The translations under genes were made by a program, and so were the position numbers. The notes under the pieces were generated by a model. It did not search any database, was not told where the DNA came from, and was given only the letters and a program-made list of their open reading frames with translations. Shown piece after piece: positions 35,934 to 46,402 of a DNA stretch of 64,000 nucleotides. This DNA comes from Bugulina stolonifera (lineage: Eukaryota > Bryozoa > Gymnolaemata > Cheilostomatida > Bugulidae). The DNA is taken from NCBI GenBank assembly GCA_935421135.1, contig OW285194.1:12609376-12673375 (forward strand), given 5' to 3'. The first letter of the stretch is position 1, and each line of letters starts with the position of its first letter.

Positions 35934-36740
35934 GTAACTCTACGGTGTTGCTAAGGAGACAATAACCAGTAATTCTGAAATAATGATTGTATTGCAGGAG
36001 GTATCCAAAATTTTCCGCAAAACTGCATAGATCTCTGCTAAAATGCTCTATAGTCATGTCAAGGTCAACAACTCTTGACATGGAGCAAGCAAAGTTGCAG
36101 TCTTACTGTGAATAAATGAATTAGGATGATATGAATAGAATAAATAATTTTTGTTGGATAGCATGTTAGATATTTATTCCAAGGCAAAATTAAATGCAAA
36201 AGCAAAATTAGGGAACCGGGCCCTCCTAGACGGATCTTCTTGTAAGGCACTGCTATGCATGAAGTCGTTCCTTCCCTGGCGCTGACACTTATCAGATGCA
36301 TGTTTAATCTGTTTTTAGTATAAAACTATAAAGCATTTGTGTTTATTATAATTATTTCAACCATTACAACTCTTCTGACAGCCAATGCTGTAGAATCATC
36401 TAACTAAAATACTTACATGTACTTATCAAGAAACAGACGGATGAAGGTAGTTTAATCTTATGTACATTAGCAACCATTATAATTATACATAACATGAAGC
36501 ATTTTAGGAAAGGATTTCTATAATTTCTAGCAACTTTGTCCAAATATATTTATCGAAAGTGGACTAGGTATGTTGATGTATAAATAAACGAACTATATAA
36601 TTTGTTCCACAGTTTGACAATACTATAATAAATTTGACTACTGTTGAGACCTCATTTTGATTGCTAGAAACTTCTGTTAATGCATTTACATTGCAACGTG
36701 ACGGCTAGTAAGCATCCTATGGCTACTACGTTGCTACATC

Positions 36741-37284
36741 AGTAGTATAGTCAGTGCAGATCTACACAGACACCCGGCCCTTTCCGCGTCGTATTAGCCC
36801 TAGATCCAAAAACTCCCCGGGCGGACGACCACCCCACCCGTCCTCTCGCCCCTCCTCTCCCCTAAACCTCACTCTATGTGCAAAGCCCTAGAACCTACTC
36901 CCCCCCATCGCGGGTGGGGTTTCAAAAACCTCATCGGCTGTTCCGCGGAACCCAGTCTAAAGAGCAAACCCCTCGCCCCGTCCCACGGCTCGGGCGAGGG
37001 GGCGCGCGCGTACGCGCGCGCCCCCCCGCCCCGCGAACCCCACCCGTCCTCCCTCCACCCGTCCCCGCCCCTCCCCACCCCTCCCCACCCCAAACCCCTC
37101 CGCCTCGCCCTCCGCCTCGCGGCGGTTCTCGTTCGCGAGTCCAGCCGTGGCCCCACGCCGCCCTCCCCCCGCCCATCCCCCGCCCCTCCCCCGCCCTCCC
37201 GCCCCAACGACCCGTCGCGACCCTCGCGGGCGGACCGTCGGCTGGAGTAGGGTGAAGCGAAGGAAAATACGGGTTAGAGTAATG
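36741..37284. repeat. Left terminal inverted repeat
   Basis: 544 bp, mirrored at 45,844-46,402. Very GC-rich in the centre, with C-tracts and the 28-bp perfect palindrome at 36,998-37,025. The two repeats differ mainly by one extra 15-bp unit (ACGGGTGGAGGGAGG) in the right copy. Open frames in all six phases here come from base composition and are not genes. Confidence 0.93.
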
Positions 37285-37299
37285 GTGTGTGATGTATTC

Positions 37300-37705
37300 T
37301 AGAATAGATGATATACGACTATGAAAATATGAGTCAGGGTAATGATACACGAGTTTGTTTTAATTTTCAATGCGTTTGAGAGTAATAATATAAAATCAAT
37401 CGATAAAAAACTTGATATGTGACTACGAAAAATATGAGTAAGGGTAATGATACGCGAGTTTGTTTTAATTTTCAATACGTTTGAGAGTAATAATATAAAA
37501 TCAAGCGATAAAAAACTTGATATACGACTATGAAAAATATGAGTAAGGGTAATGATACACGAGTTTGTTTTAATTTTCAATACGTTTGAGAGTAATAATA
37601 TAAAATCAATCGATAAAAACCGATATACGACTATGAAAAATATGAGTAAGGCTAACGATACACGAGTTTGAGAGTAATAATATAAAATCAATTGATAAGT
37701 AGACA
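37300..37705. repeat. ~104-bp tandem repeat, about four units
   Basis: Units start at about 37,317, 37,421, 37,526 and 37,629 (last one shortened). They contain GACTATGAAAAATATGAGTA, GATACACGAGTTTG and ATATAAAATCAATCGATAAA. The array lies between the left inverted repeat and the 3' end of the ssDNA-binding-type gene, so it may include that gene's 3' untranslated region. Confidence 0.9.
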
Positions 37706-37736
37706 CGAATGAGTGTGAATGACAAAAGTTTTTGCC

Positions 37737-39051
37737 TCAAAACTGTGCAGTGGCGGGGAGGAGACGCTCGCCGAGGATGGAGTCTAGAATGGCACAATCG
37801 TAGAATGTTCTCCCGCTCTTGGAAGTCTTCTGTCCCTTGTACACCATCACGGAGGGGAGGAGCTCTTTCATCGAAACTGCCAGACGTCCCGGAAGGAAGA
37901 CTTCTCCCTTTTTTTCTTCGTTTCCAATCCGGCACTCGTAGGTGGCAATGGAGTTGCTCGCATTATCACCATCACCGCATCTTGGGACGTATGTGGGTCG
38001 GAGCGCGGTCACCACCAGCACAGAACCAACGGGGAAGGAAGATAGCGTTTGCACTCGAAAAAATTCTTCCAACTGGGCCAAGGTCTTCTTTCTCAAGTCA
38101 CCGGCCAGCTTTTTCATGGCTGCTCCTGGCAGGGAGCACACGCTCTCGATACGGTTGAATGTGTTTTGTCCTTTAGCGGTCTCCTGCTGTCCCAAGTACA
38201 CCATGATCCTAGGTGGAAGGGTAAGGTCCTTTAGCTCCTCTTCTTTGACATCCGCTAGCTTGGGCATGGCGTGACGAATGTTGGTGTGAAAGCTGATGCA
38301 ATGTCTCATCCCCTTGTCATCCACATAGCTTGCCCTGGCTAAGAATGCTTTTCCGAATGCCGTTTCAACCACCGAACCTCCACTCACTTCTAGCACAGTT
38401 CCTGGCTCTAGCTCCGACAGCTTCACCGTTGTCTGCAGAGAGCTCCTCTTCTCCGCTCCCATGCTCCTACAATAATGAAAGTGGTGTATATAGATCCGAC
38501 AAAGTGGTTAAACGGGAGAAAGATAGTACGGTAATTTATAGATATACGAATAGGGCTACTTACATTAGGGTTGCCGCCACTGCACGAGCTTTCTCCAGGC
38601 TTAGTCCCCCGCTCTTTTTCTTCCCCTTGCAAGGGGACTTGGTAGCTTTTTTTCCCTTCGTCGTCTCACCACCATCCATTTCTTCCGTAGCCGTATCGGC
38701 TCCGTGGCCATCATCATCATCATCTGATATTACAATCACCTGGGGTTTCTTTTTTTTCTTAGCACAGATTTCATCTCCTTTTGGGTTCTTCCTCTTCTTG
38801 GTTGTTGTGGTCTCGCCCCTATCCGAGGCCCGCTCCGGGGAGGACGGAGAGTCCGCCATGTTAGAAAGATCCTTTCGGGCAAGACTCCCCACTCCTATTA
38901 TTTTCCCCTTCTTCCGTGCCTCTTTTAACGCATCCACCTCTTCTTTCCTCTTCTGACTGCACTCTTCTTCTTCAATAATTCCATCCATTTGTGAGTCCGT
39001 TAAGCCCGCAAATAACTCTTCTTGGTTCTGGACTATGTTGTCAGTATCCAT
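37737..39051 (-). CDS. Putative ssDNA-binding protein with duplicated OB-like motif
   Basis: Two exons, 38,564-39,051 and 37,737-38,466, joined by GTAAGT and TTGTAG in phase 2, give 405 aa. Without splicing the second exon would begin at its own Met (38,462); the in-frame junction argues for one protein. The first ~160 residues are acidic and basic in turn, with Lys-rich nuclear-localisation-type stretches (KKRKNPKG, AKKKKKPQ, KGKKKSGG) and a poly-Asp run. The rest contains a repeated unit: PPRIMVYLGQQETAKGQNTF and PSVMVYKGQKTSKSGRTFYD about 95 residues apart, with strand-like surroundings, which suggests two OB folds. Next to a DNA polymerase, an SSB role in replication is the natural inference. 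I do not recognise the exact family. Confidence 0.72.
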
Positions 39052-39188
39052 TGATAATGTACTATTGTAGTAGTGTTCCTGTACAGTAGTGATGTGCTGA
39101 ACTTTGAATGCTGAGACTGTGATCCCACTCTCCCTTTATACATCTGCTCATTTCTTGACTCCTCCCTTTTTATTATCCAATCCCAATG

Positions 39189-39950
39189 TGTCCCGATGCA
39201 TCCCGATGTGAATCCGAAGCTTCCCGATGCATCCCGATGTGATTCCGAAGCTTCCCGATGCATCCCGATGTGAATCCGAAGCTTCCCGATGCATCCCGAT
39301 GTGATTCCGAAGCTTCCCGATGCATCCCGATGCATCCCGATGTGATTCCGAAGCTTCCCGATGCATCCCGATGTGAATCCGAAGCTTCCCGATGCATCCC
39401 GATGTGATTCCGAAGCTTCCCGATGCATCCCGATGTGATTCCGAAGCTTCCCGATGCATCCCGATGCATCCCGATGTGATTCCGAAGCTTCCCGATGCAT
39501 CCCGATGTGAATCCGAAGCTTCCCGATACATCCCGATGTGATTCCGAAGCTTCCCGATGCATCCCGATGTGATTCCGAAGCTTCCCGATGCATCCCGATG
39601 TGTCCCGATGTGTCAATTCACATCGGGGTGCATCGGGATGCATCGGGATGCATCGGGAAGCTTCGGAATCACATCGGGATGCATCGGGAAGCTTCGGATT
39701 CACATCGGGATGCATCGGGAAGCTTCGGAATCACATCGGGATGCATCGGGAAGCTTCGGATTCACATCGGGATGCATCGGGAAGCTTCGGAATCACATCG
39801 GGATGCATCGGGAAGCTTCGGATTCACATCGGGATGCATCGGGAAGCTTCGGATTCACATCGGGATGCATCGGGAAGCTTCGGAATCACATCGGGATGCA
39901 TCGGGAAGCTTCGGATTCACATCGGGATGCATCGGATTCACATCGGGGTG
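39189..39950. repeat. Large inverted array of 31-bp units
   Basis: The left arm (39,189-39,612) and right arm (39,619-39,950) are reverse complements around a short centre (TCAATT near 39,612-39,617). Each arm is a tandem array of a 31-bp unit made of CCCGATGCAT, CCCGATGTGA and TTCCGAAGCTT, where the third block often starts ATCC instead of TTCC. Some units carry an extra 10-bp CCCGATGCAT. Each unit holds two small palindromes, GATGCATC and GAAGCTTC. About 13 units lie on the left and 10 on the right. It sits between the start codons of the two divergent genes, where a shared promoter or replication origin would be expected. Open frames through it are artefacts of the repeat. Confidence 0.95.
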
Positions 39951-39977
39951 GTATTGCCAAGGGTGGGGAAATGGTTA

Positions 39978-40050
39978 GACTCCGCCCACTGAATACTACT
40001 ATTTAAGGTATGAGTTTCTCACTCTAGCAGTATGAACAATCAGCCTCTGG
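39978..40050 (+). promoter_or_regulatory. Probable polymerase gene promoter
   Basis: Immediately right of the inverted array come a GC-box-like ACTCCGCCCAC (39,979-39,990) and a TATA-like CTATTTAAGG (40,001-40,010), then sequence leading into the first exon copy. Position and spacing fit a polymerase II core promoter for the plus-strand gene. Confidence 0.45.
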
Positions 40051-40057
40051 TCAACAG

Positions 40058-40407
40058 AGTGAGAGTAAACAGAGACAGCTACCTACTAGTCAGCACCTGA
40101 TCAGAGATGTCAACAAGTACAACATAAGGTTAGTGCTAAATAGGGTAATCGGCAGCAATTGTGAAGTGTCTATTGTATATAACGCTATTGAGCCAAAAAC
40201 AAAAAAAATTAACTTACACCCTACTACTATATATTTTTTATAGGGAGACTAAACAGAGACACCTACCTACTAGTCAGCACCTGATCAGAGATGTCAACAA
40301 GTAAAAAAGGTTAGTGCTAAATGAGGTAGTTGGTAACAATTGTGGATTGCTAATAGTAGTATGAGGTAAAAGAATAACTTACACCCTACTATTTTGTATT
40401 TTTATAG
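40058..40407 (+). repeat. Tandemly duplicated 5' exon and intron
   Basis: Two similar blocks lie in tandem. Each has an exon with CAGAGACA, CTACCTACTAGTCAGCACCT and GATCAGAGATGTCAACAAGTA, then a donor GGTTAGTGCTAAAT and an acceptor TTTTTATAG. The first copy's ATG (40,107) meets TAA after six codons. The second copy's ATG (40,291) splices in frame into the polymerase. Confidence 0.8.
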
Positions 40408-43400
40408 GGGGGGAGAGCTCTCGTCAGGCCGAGCACACTTGTCAACTATGCGGTCTGGTTCTCAAAACAGCGTTTTCTCTAGACAGGCACACGAAGAGAA
40501 TGCATGCACAGGCTCACCCACACAAGTGCCCGGTTTGTGGTGGATGTTTTGATGGGAGGAGAAAGCTAGGTCATCACATGAGACGATTTCATAGCGAGGC
40601 CAAGGCGGAAAAAGATGAGGGGGATGCAGAGAAGTTTGATGATGTTTTCTGGTCCAAACCTCCAACAGCTGAAGAGGGGGATGAGATGGGGGTGCTACTA
40701 GCCCGCTATTGGAGCTCGATCAGGTCCACAATACACTCTCGTCCTGTAGAAGACATTCTCAACGTTCGAGTGTGGAGAGGGGAATGTGAAGATGAAGGAG
40801 ATGAAGAGGTGTGGACTAAATTGAGAGCGATGTGGAAGAGAGTACCTTGTACTGTGAAGATTAACTGTAGCGCTGGAGTCATCCTCGAGCATAAGACCAG
40901 TGGAGAGTTGCGCTACTTTCACTCATCAAGCAACAATGCCGCGTTCTTCCCCAAGCCAAGACTGATCAGAGCAGAGAATGAGATGAGAGAGTTTTGCGAA
41001 TCTGTGCAGGAGCTCGACTTGAGAGAGAGGTCAGCACAAAGGAGACCGAACACCGCTTGGGCTTTACGTCACATTGCGAATCTGACATTCTACATCTATA
41101 AACTCCTAGAGATTGGCAAGGTGGGCGGTGTAGTGAGCAAACTCCCAGACTACATACTTAACAACCGACATGTGATAGCACTAGATGTAGACTTTTGGGC
41201 CAGAGGAGGTGCCCGTCCCTACCCAGACAAATTGTGTTTCTTTAGATGTTTGGCCATGATGTATGACTGTAACTGCGACCCAAAGAAGGGATGTTGCTGT
41301 CATCGCCCCTCTCAGACCACAACACATCGCTTGTTTAAACAATACATGAGACAATCTAGATCTTCTTCCCCACCCTCATCAACTTTGTCAGACTTTCCCG
41401 GGGTGGGCGCGAGTGATCTGCTGGCCTTGGAAGATCATTTTGACATATCTATAATAGTCTTCTGCCTAACTGATGAGGGGGTAGCTCCGATAGTTTGGTC
41501 ATCTGGGGCACGAAACAAAGCCCGTAAACTCTTTGTCAACATGTACGAAAAACACTTCAGCTGGATAAAGAATGTTGATTCGTTTGCCAGATGTTTCACC
41601 TGCAAGTTGTGCGATGGCGCTTTCACACGTTTGTCCAGCCTACGGCGACATAAGTGCTCGCCAGAGGAAGCATCGGTGTTTGTTTTCCCTGGTGGAACGT
41701 TTGGACCCCCGCCAACCATATTCACAAAACTCAAGCGAGTGGCGGGAATAGAGGTGGTGAACCCCGACCTCTTATACTACCCCTACTATATCACCTATGA
41801 TATTGAATGCTTCATGCCAAAAGACAACCTACAAACTAACACCTCCACAATGACTTTTAGTGCAAGACACGAGTTACTGAGCATATCTGTATGTTCTAAC
41901 GTCCCGGGGTTTGAGCAGGCCAAGTGCTTTGTGAGGAGTGTCGACAGCAAGGATGGAACGAAGTGCATTCGTCAATTCGTCCACTACATAGCAAAGATTG
42001 CTGACGTGGCAGGAGATTTGTTCGGAGAAAGATTCCGGGATGTACGCAAGCGACTCTCTACTTTCCTTGCGGATCGGGCGGATAGAGAAGAAGCCTTTGC
42101 TGACGAAAAGTTCTCTAACGTCTCGACTTACAGGGTGAAGTCCGGTCTCTCCGGATTAGAAAGAGAGTTAGAACAGCACATCTCCAGCGTTCCGGTGGTT
42201 GGTTTCAACTCACAAAAGTATGACCTAAATATACTAAAGGGACCTTTGCTTCGCTCTCTACAAGAGGAGGAGGGAGAAGATTTTGTCTTCATCGTTAAGC
42301 GTGTTAACAGTATGTCCTGCGTGGAGAGTAGACGTTTTAGGTTCCTTGACATATGCAACTTTATCGCACCGGGCTTCAACTACTCCAAATACTTGAAGGC
42401 ATTTGGCGTGTCAGAGAGTAAGGGATTCTTTCCTTACGACTGGGTAGATTCCCTGAGAAGGTTGGATTATTATGGACTCCCTCCCCGAGAGAGTTTTTTC
42501 AACTCGCTGACTCAGCAAGAATTGAGCGAGCAAGATTATCACCACTGTCAGGTCGTGTGGGAAAGAGAGAACATGGAAACGTTCAGGGATTTTCTCATCT
42601 GGTACAACAACCTCGATGTGGCCCCATTCATCGAGGCCATTGCACGTCAGAGCTCTATCTATCGACAAAAGGGTATTGACATGTTGAAATCCGCAATCTC
42701 GCTTCCAGGCTTGGCTATCAGATGGTTGTTTATGGAGGTGGAGGCCCGACCTTATGGCTACTCTCCTCCACAAGCCGCTCTTCCGCTGCATAGGTTAATG
42801 TCTCTCCGAGACGAACTTTGCAACTCGCAACCCATATGTCTGTTCGATGAGGAGAGCAAAAGTCTGTACCATACTCTTCGCGATAACCTCGTGGGAGGGC
42901 CAAGCATTATCTTTCACAGACATCATGAAGTTGGAGTGACCTCTATTCGAGAGAAGATGTATGGCACATCCGCAAAACCCTGTAGGTCCATTCTGGGAGT
43001 TGATGCCAACGCCCTCTACCTATACTGTATGATGGGGAATATGCCTACGGGTTATCCCAGGCGGAGGCTAGAGAGCCGAGGCTTTGCTCTAGAACCTATT
43101 AAAAAGTTCAGCAAAGTGGCGCATGGTTGGTTAGAGTTCCAATCGTGGAAGAGAGGAGAGGTCATCCTTCACCAACAGAATGGAGGAGAAATGAGGATAG
43201 GCTGTCACAACCTACCAGTGGATGGTTATAGCGAACAGAGTCGGACGGTGTACCAATTCCACGGTTGCTACTGGCATGGGCACGAGTGCGAGCTAGGAGG
43301 GAACGGAAAAGGTGTCAGAAACATGACGAATGAAGAGCTCCGGGTGGACACTGCAAGGAAAGAAGATTACATCAAGGCTCTAGGCTATAAGCTCATCACC

Positions 43401-44956
43401 ACTCGGCAGTGTGAGTGGGAAGCGCGAGTTCGTTCGGATGTAGAAGTTAGGACATTTCTCGCCATCTTCTTTTCTTCTCTCTATCCGGAGAGGGGTTACG
43501 TCAACCTCGATAAGATAATCAATAACATTCGTAGTGGAGAGTACTATGGTTTAGTGGAGTGTGACATTTCCGTACCCGAAGAGCTAAAAGCGAAGTTCTC
43601 TGAGATGGCACCTATTTTCAAGAATATAAACGTGGGAAGAGAACACCTTAGCGAACACATGCGCGCTTTTGCCGAACAGAACGGATTCTTGAAGAGACCT
43701 CAGCGAATGCTCGTGGGGAGTCTTTTTGGCGAGCGAATCACACTACTCTCCGATCTGGCTAGATGGTATCTAGATCAAGGTTTGATAATTACCAGGATCT
43801 ATCAGTTTGTTCACTTTATCCCACGAGCCATCTACAAAGACTTTGGTTCTTCGGTCTCAGACGCAAGAAGAGGTGGGGATGTGAACCCCGACCTGGCCCT
43901 CTTGGCCAGCACCAGCAAGCTCGTTGGGAATTCAGCCTACGGAAAGACCATAACAAATAAAGAGAAACATAAGACTGTCAAGTATGTGGAGACAGTAGAG
44001 GAGGCGGCTGTCAAAGTGAGGAGTAGGCACTTTTCTAGTCTAAACGAAGTTGATGAAAACTACTTTGAGATAGAGCTTCACAAGAAAAAGGCAAGTGTTG
44101 ACAATCTTTTTTTTTTATTTTGATTCTTGATTTGACGAAACTTTTTCTGAGTGGTAGGGTAAACTCTCTCTCTCTCTTTCTTTCTTTTAGATTCGAATGG
44201 ATGTTCCATCTGTCGTAGGATTCGTTATCCTCCAGAGAGCCAAGTTGAGAATGCTAGAATTCTACTACGACTTTATGGATAGGTAAGTAGCACTAGACTA
44301 TACAAAGATTTTATCAAATCCTTCTCTATTTATTCTTTGGTGTCAACCCCAACCCCCCCCCTACAACCCGTCCGTTTTATTTTCACAGATTCGTCAGCAG
44401 AGAGGACTTTGAGTACGTAGAAATGGACACGGATAGCGCTTACATGGCTCTGAGTGCTCGTAGTATAGATGAGGTCATCCGAAAAGATAAAAAAGAAGAG
44501 TTCTACAGAGAATATGGTAGATGGTTTCCCAGACCCTTCTGCGATAGGCACAAGGAAGACTTTATCACGACCAAGGTGCTTGGCCAAGAGTGGGAGATGA
44601 GGGAATGTTGTGAGAAGGTGCAACGATACGAAACACGAACCCCCGGCCTGTTTAAGGAGGAGTTTCGGGGGGAGGGGGTCATCGCGCTCAACTCAAAAAC
44701 ATACTTTTGCTGGTCCGCTGATGGTGATAGCAAGTATAGCAGCAAAGGACTAAACAAAAGAGGAAACGCCCTAACCAAAGAGAAGTTCCTCTCCGTGCTC
44801 AGGACAGGGGAGTCGGTGAGAGGGGACAATCGGGGTTTTATCAGAAGAGGAAACCAAACGTATAGCTACACCCAGCTAAAGACCGGACTCACCTACTTCT
44901 ATGGTAAGCGGAAGGTTGCAGAAGACGGGGTGAGTACGAGTCCTATAGAATGCTAG
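40291..44956 (+). CDS. Zinc-finger, protein-primed-type family B DNA polymerase
   Basis: Four coding exons (40,291-40,309; 40,408-44,090; 44,191-44,282; 44,389-44,956) give 1,453 aa; intron 2 is GC-AG (AAG|GCAAGT). The upstream start is supported because the short first exon completes a C2H2 finger at residues 18-39; finger 2 is at 47-68 and a related finger near 405. An OTU-like stretch follows (DKLCFFRCLA ~280; KHFSWI ~389). Exonuclease motifs: YDIECF (D471), FNSQKYD (607-612), YNNLDV (739). Polymerase motifs: VDANALYLY (D872), KLVGNSAYG (1177) and DTDS (1278-1281), then LFKEEF and SKTY. A Vsr-like FHGCYWHGHEC lies near 958-968. The end KRKVAEDGVSTSP matches the family terminus, so I read through an alternative GTGAGT donor at 44,930. 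It should replicate the element. Confidence 0.9.
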
Positions 44957-45391
44957 TACTGATTTCTCGGAGATGAGACTACTTCATTCGATAAATTGGA
45001 GAGTAAACGAACAGTGCATCATAACCCTTGTACATATACCCGTATAATTTTTTTCACATTCACTCTCTATTGTAAGGGGTCTCCGTCCTCAAAACGGAGG
45101 GTTTACCGGTTGTAGCCTTAAAACCGAGCAATAAAACACTAGCTAATACATTAAAAACCATTTACCTCTCCAAACCAAAGGGGTAGACGATACTAGCGCA
45201 GCTTCCGCTCATACTCACCCCTTATCAGTTCACATTTCTTCTATTGTCTTCATTCGTAGGTGGGGGGTGACATCGCACGCGCACGATGCGCTCTCTCCCT
45301 ATCGGAGTTTGCTACCCGGGGGAAAGTGGACGCGGTGGTCAAAGAAATTGGTGGCGAGTCAACGACATCATCGTAGAGGCGGGTCTATTTG

Positions 45392-45441
<50 letters not shown>

Positions 45442-45843
45442 CGATGGCGATGAGAAGACAAGCGTCCATCTATCCCGTTTATCTATTTCTATTTCTACCC
45501 CTCCGAGCGATGATGTCGTCGGCTAACCTCCTCGCGAAGTCTACGGTTTGAAGCGCGGAAGAGCCACCGCCTTCACTTTCTCTCGCCGCTCGTCACGGGG
45601 ACGGGCGATTTCCCTAGGGGAGGGTCCGGGGAAAATGAGGGTTAAGACTCGAGTCTTTCATCGAAGGTCCGGGGGCGCTCGAACGGAGGAGCGCGCGAGT
45701 GCGGTGTCACCCCGACCAGTTCAGTCTCAACAGTCCCCGGCACAGTCCCCGGAAGCACCACCACCACCACTCGGTAAGTTTTTTATAGTAGTATAGTCAG
45801 CGTCGTAAACTCTGCACGGGCACTCCGCACGGGTGTAGCCTAT
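44957..45843. other. 3' region of the polymerase gene and spacer
   Basis: Contains an AATAAA signal at 45,130-45,135, a GAT trinucleotide run at about 45,395-45,440, and GC-richer sequence leading to the right inverted repeat. If the donor at 44,930 is used, an acceptor TTCATTCGTAG ending at 45,259 would add 38 codons (VGGDIARARC...) ending at 45,376. That isoform is possible but less like the family C-terminus. Confidence 0.5.
45548..45796 (+). CDS. Small basic ORF of unknown status
   Basis: An 82-codon frame rich in Arg, Ser and later Pro/Gln (RRSSRGRAISLGEG; SQQSPAQSPEAPPPPLG). A consensus donor CTCG|GTAAGT lies inside its end at 45,772, so transcripts entering it could splice onward into or past the inverted repeat. 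GC-rich sequence gives long frames by chance. I recognise no domain. Confidence 0.25.
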   Translation: MKRGRATAFTFSRRSSRGRAISLGEGPGKMRVKTRVFHRRSGGARTEERASAVSPRPVQSQQSPAQSPEAPPPPLGKFFIVV

Positions 45844-46402
45844 CATTACTCTAACCCGTATTTTCCTTCGCTTCACCCTACTCCAGCCGACGGTCCGCCC
45901 GCGAGGGTCGCGACGGGTCGTTGGGGCGGGAGGGCGGGGGAGGGGCGGGGGATGGGCGGGGGGAGGGCGGCGTGGGGCCACGGCTGGACTCGCGAACGAG
46001 AACCGCCGCGAGGCGGAGGGCGAGGCGGAGGGGTTTGGGGTGGGGAGGGGTGGGGAGGGGCGGGGACGGGTGGAGGGAGGACGGGTGGAGGGAGGACGGG
46101 TGGGGTTCGCGGGGCGGGGGGGCGCGCGCGTACGCGCGCGCCCCCTCGCCCGAGCCGTGGGACGGGGCGAGGGGTTTGCTCTTTAGACTGGGTTCCGCGG
46201 AACAGCCGATGAGGTTTTTGAAACCCCACCCGCGATGGGGGGGAGTAGGTTCTAGGGCTTTGCACATAGAGTGAGGTTTAGGGGAGAGGAGGGGCGAGAG
46301 GACGGGTGGGGTGGTCGTCCGCCCGGGGAGTTTTTGGATCTAGGGCTAATACGACGCGGAAAGGGCCGGGTGTCTGTGTAGATCTGCACTGACTATACTA
46401 CT
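45844..46402. repeat. Right terminal inverted repeat
   Basis: 559 bp, reverse complement of 36,741-37,284 with one additional 15-bp unit near 46,070-46,100. Carries the mirrored 28-bp palindrome at 46,118-46,145. Ends CTATACTACT next to the target copy TACATC. Confidence 0.93.

Noticed and set aside
36869..37350. Long Pro/Arg/Gly-rich frames in the inverted repeats
   Set aside because: All phases are open on both strands because of extreme GC content, and the same frames are mirrored at the other end.
39189..39950. CRISPR-like array
   Set aside because: Units are contiguous with no unique spacers, and the array is inverted at its centre in a eukaryotic element.
39033..40006. Several overlapping repetitive open frames on both strands
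   Set aside because: A 31-bp unit lacking stops in several frames gives the same HREAS/GMHRE-type peptide everywhere; this is repeat structure, not protein coding.
45267..45551. 94-codon plus-strand frame with poly-Met
   Set aside because: Most of it is a GAT microsatellite read as ATG; no domain and no start context.
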